This document shows, piece by piece, positions 16,014 to 17,500 of a stretch of 17,500 bases of DNA. The stretch comes from Russula earlei (taxonomy: Eukaryota; Basidiomycota; Agaricomycetes; Russulales; Russulaceae): contig JAGFNK010000563.1 of NCBI GenBank assembly GCA_025769875.1, positions 7,501 through 25,000 on the forward strand, written 5' to 3'. Positions within the stretch are counted from its first letter, which is position 1, and the number at the start of each line of letters is the position of its first letter. Below the pieces are notes generated by a model. That model was not told the DNA's origin. It worked only from the letters and a program-made list of their open reading frames with translations, and searched no databases. Both the position numbers and the translations under genes were made by a program.

Positions 16014-16872
16014 GGATGAACGTGAGAACTATGCAGGATGCTAACGGCAAGTTCCTGTTCGAGAGGTTCACTACAGTAGGGGTGCCTGAAAAGGCACACA
16101 AGTCTTTAGGTTTTGTTTGTTATTATGAGGTCAACACCCTTATCAAGCCTCCTGTAAGGAACATCAATGAGGTTCAGAAGTTTATGAGAGTCACAGATAT
16201 GGTGAGGTGTACAGGAATCAATATCAATTTGGAGATGATGTTGCAACCGAAGTGTGGGTGGAGATTCAGGATCATGATGTTCCAAACACCATATACCATG
16301 GATGACATTAACAAGGGTCATGCTGATGATATGCCGAGGAATAGGGCTCTTTACACTGCTGATAACCAGCAAGGATATTACGCCCCGAATGCTCAATTGC
16401 TTACTAATCATCATGTGCAACCCAATGGAGAGTATGAGTGTAGTTTGAATCCTAAATTCAATGATCTGTTCAAGTACCAGAGGAACAATTTGGATGTTCT
16501 CAATTATCATACTGTGTTGCATAGTATGAGGGTCAGTGCACCTTTTTGCACTGTCATCTATGACAAGCATACGTATTTTATAAACAGGAGAAATAAGATG
16601 AAGAAAGTGGTCTTCAATAGGTTGATTCCTATGTCAACCACATGGAAATATGAGCCCACCATGCATGATGACATCATCGATAATCATCCTCAAGATGAGC
16701 AGGATCCTGACAGGAAGGTTTATATAATGATCATTGGTACTCCTGTTACTGGTGGTCTCAATGATCCTGGTCAGAACATGCATGGATGGGATCCAGAGCA
16801 TCCTTTGGAAGCTCAAGATCCCGATGAAATATTCGTTCACCGGCAAGATAGAGAAGGGAGCGTTGTTGCTCC
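15809..16872 (+). pseudogene. CRESS-DNA-virus-like capsid protein, 3' end lost to LTR insertion
   Basis: The ORF has 363 codons, of which the first 354-355 belong to the gene and the last eight (KTRTADH and the Val before it) come from the LTR. Residues 1-68 are extremely Arg-rich (RRKILRKRRRFGPSLRRRRT, RRYSRRPYRTVRRGRSGYP), the usual DNA-binding and nuclear-import arm of geminivirus and genomovirus capsid proteins. The remainder is typical of a beta-rich jelly-roll in composition (FERFTTVGVPEKAHKSLGF, WRFRIMMFQTPYTMDD, PFCTVIYDKHTYFINR). I call it a capsid from the N-terminal arm, length and place opposite Rep, not from a diagnostic motif. No stop or frameshift occurs before the insertion, and probably only a few residues are missing. 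It is transcribed away from Rep. Confidence 0.6.
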
Positions 16873-17500
16873 TGTCAAGACACGTACTGCTGATCACTAA
16901 GGCCTCAGGAGCAGGTGGGCAAGGGTCGGAACAGATGGTACGCGGCAAAGGCGGCGTTGAACAGGAGGACGAGCCAAACGACAAGGAGATACCAGATAGG
17001 GACTGGTAGATGTTGCAAGAGACAAAGGCAAAGGCTAGAGGCCAGTGTAGCGAGGGGGCTTTAAACAAGGCGGTCGTTGAAGAGTACCTTGAAGACGAGA
17101 GTAGACTTTAAACTGAGCGGTCGCAGGGGAGTACCCAGGAGGATGAGAATATCACAAATGGACAGTCTGACGACTGCCATGCTTCATTGGGGCTTATATA
17201 CAGTGTACAGGGTCGATTACAAAGACCTGGGACTATTCTAGACTCTTCGGTACCATCCAATAGGACTACAGAGGCATAAACTTGCTCGTGTCAAGTTTCA
17301 GGCTTACTGAGCGCATTACTGATCATTGTGGAGTGATGACATCATTATGATGTCACTGTGGAGCGCTTAGTGAGCCTATGAGGTCACTGTGGAGTCGCTC
17401 AGTCAGCTATGATGTCATTGGAGCCTGGATGACGTCAGATGATTTATGCAACAGTTTCTAAGAGTTTGTGCCACTGTTTCGGGTCCTTGGTGGCTGAGTG
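16873..17500 (-). repeat. Second family A LTR, inserted in the capsid-like gene, cut by window end
   Basis: It begins TGTCAAGACACGTACTGCTGATCAC and follows 5184-5811 with only scattered single-base changes to the end of the window. The preceding five bases GCTCC (16868-16872) should recur after the far end if this is a simple insertion. Whether it is a solo LTR or the 3' LTR of another full element cannot be seen. Orientation is the same as the large element. Confidence 0.88.

Noticed and set aside
16106..16570. Minus-strand ORF of 154 codons opposite the capsid-like gene
   Set aside because: Shadow of the plus-strand gene; no promoter or domain.

Overview
The window looks like nuclear DNA of a filamentous fungus, probably a basidiomycete (inference). 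Three things point that way. Short GT-AG introns of 47-95 nt break several genes. There is a Ty3/gypsy element of the chromodomain (chromovirus) type. There is also a Rep gene of the genomovirus/geminivirus lineage, whose genomoviruses include fungal viruses.

Layout. 1-1258 is a G-rich degenerate minisatellite with no convincing gene. 1259-1663 is plain intergenic DNA with one hairpin. 1664-3382 (minus) is a four-exon Rep gene, open over 517 codons, with every endonuclease and helicase motif I looked for. 3383-4364 is an intergenic control region. It holds a Rep-side TATA box, an 11-bp perfect stem with an AT-rich loop, six GGGTAC iteron-like repeats, palindromes, short tandem repeats and a second TATA box facing right. 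4365-5183 and 14372-15314 (plus) are the two halves of one five-exon gene (here gene X, function unknown), cut by a retrotransposon. 15389-15517 is a second control region with four CACGTGAC repeats and a TATA box identical over 12 nt to that of gene X. 15558-16013 and 15809-16872 (plus) are two overlapping ORFs. The second has an arginine-rich N terminus and looks like a single-stranded DNA virus capsid protein. It is cut near its 3' end by an LTR that runs off the window.

The retrotransposon lies on the minus strand at 5184-14371, flanked by the 5-bp duplication CCCCT. It carries a complete 828-bp 3' LTR, a polypurine tract, pol (protease, reverse transcriptase, RNase H, integrase, chromodomain), gag with a zinc knuckle, and two unrecognised ORFs upstream of gag. 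It is dead: gag and pol carry several frameshifts, and a solo LTR of a second family (B) sits inside the RT. Its 5' LTR is a mosaic. Only the outer 145 bp match the 3' LTR, and the rest is a B-family LTR starting with TG exactly at the junction, which suggests nested insertion followed by recombination.

Interpretation (inference): with the retroelements removed, Rep, an origin-like region, gene X, a small overlapping ORF and a capsid-like gene form a contiguous block of about 6 kb. They are arranged divergently around the origin, as in geminiviruses and genomoviruses. This would be an endogenous, larger-than-usual virus-like element, or a transposon derived from one, with intact frames apart from the two LTR-family insertions.
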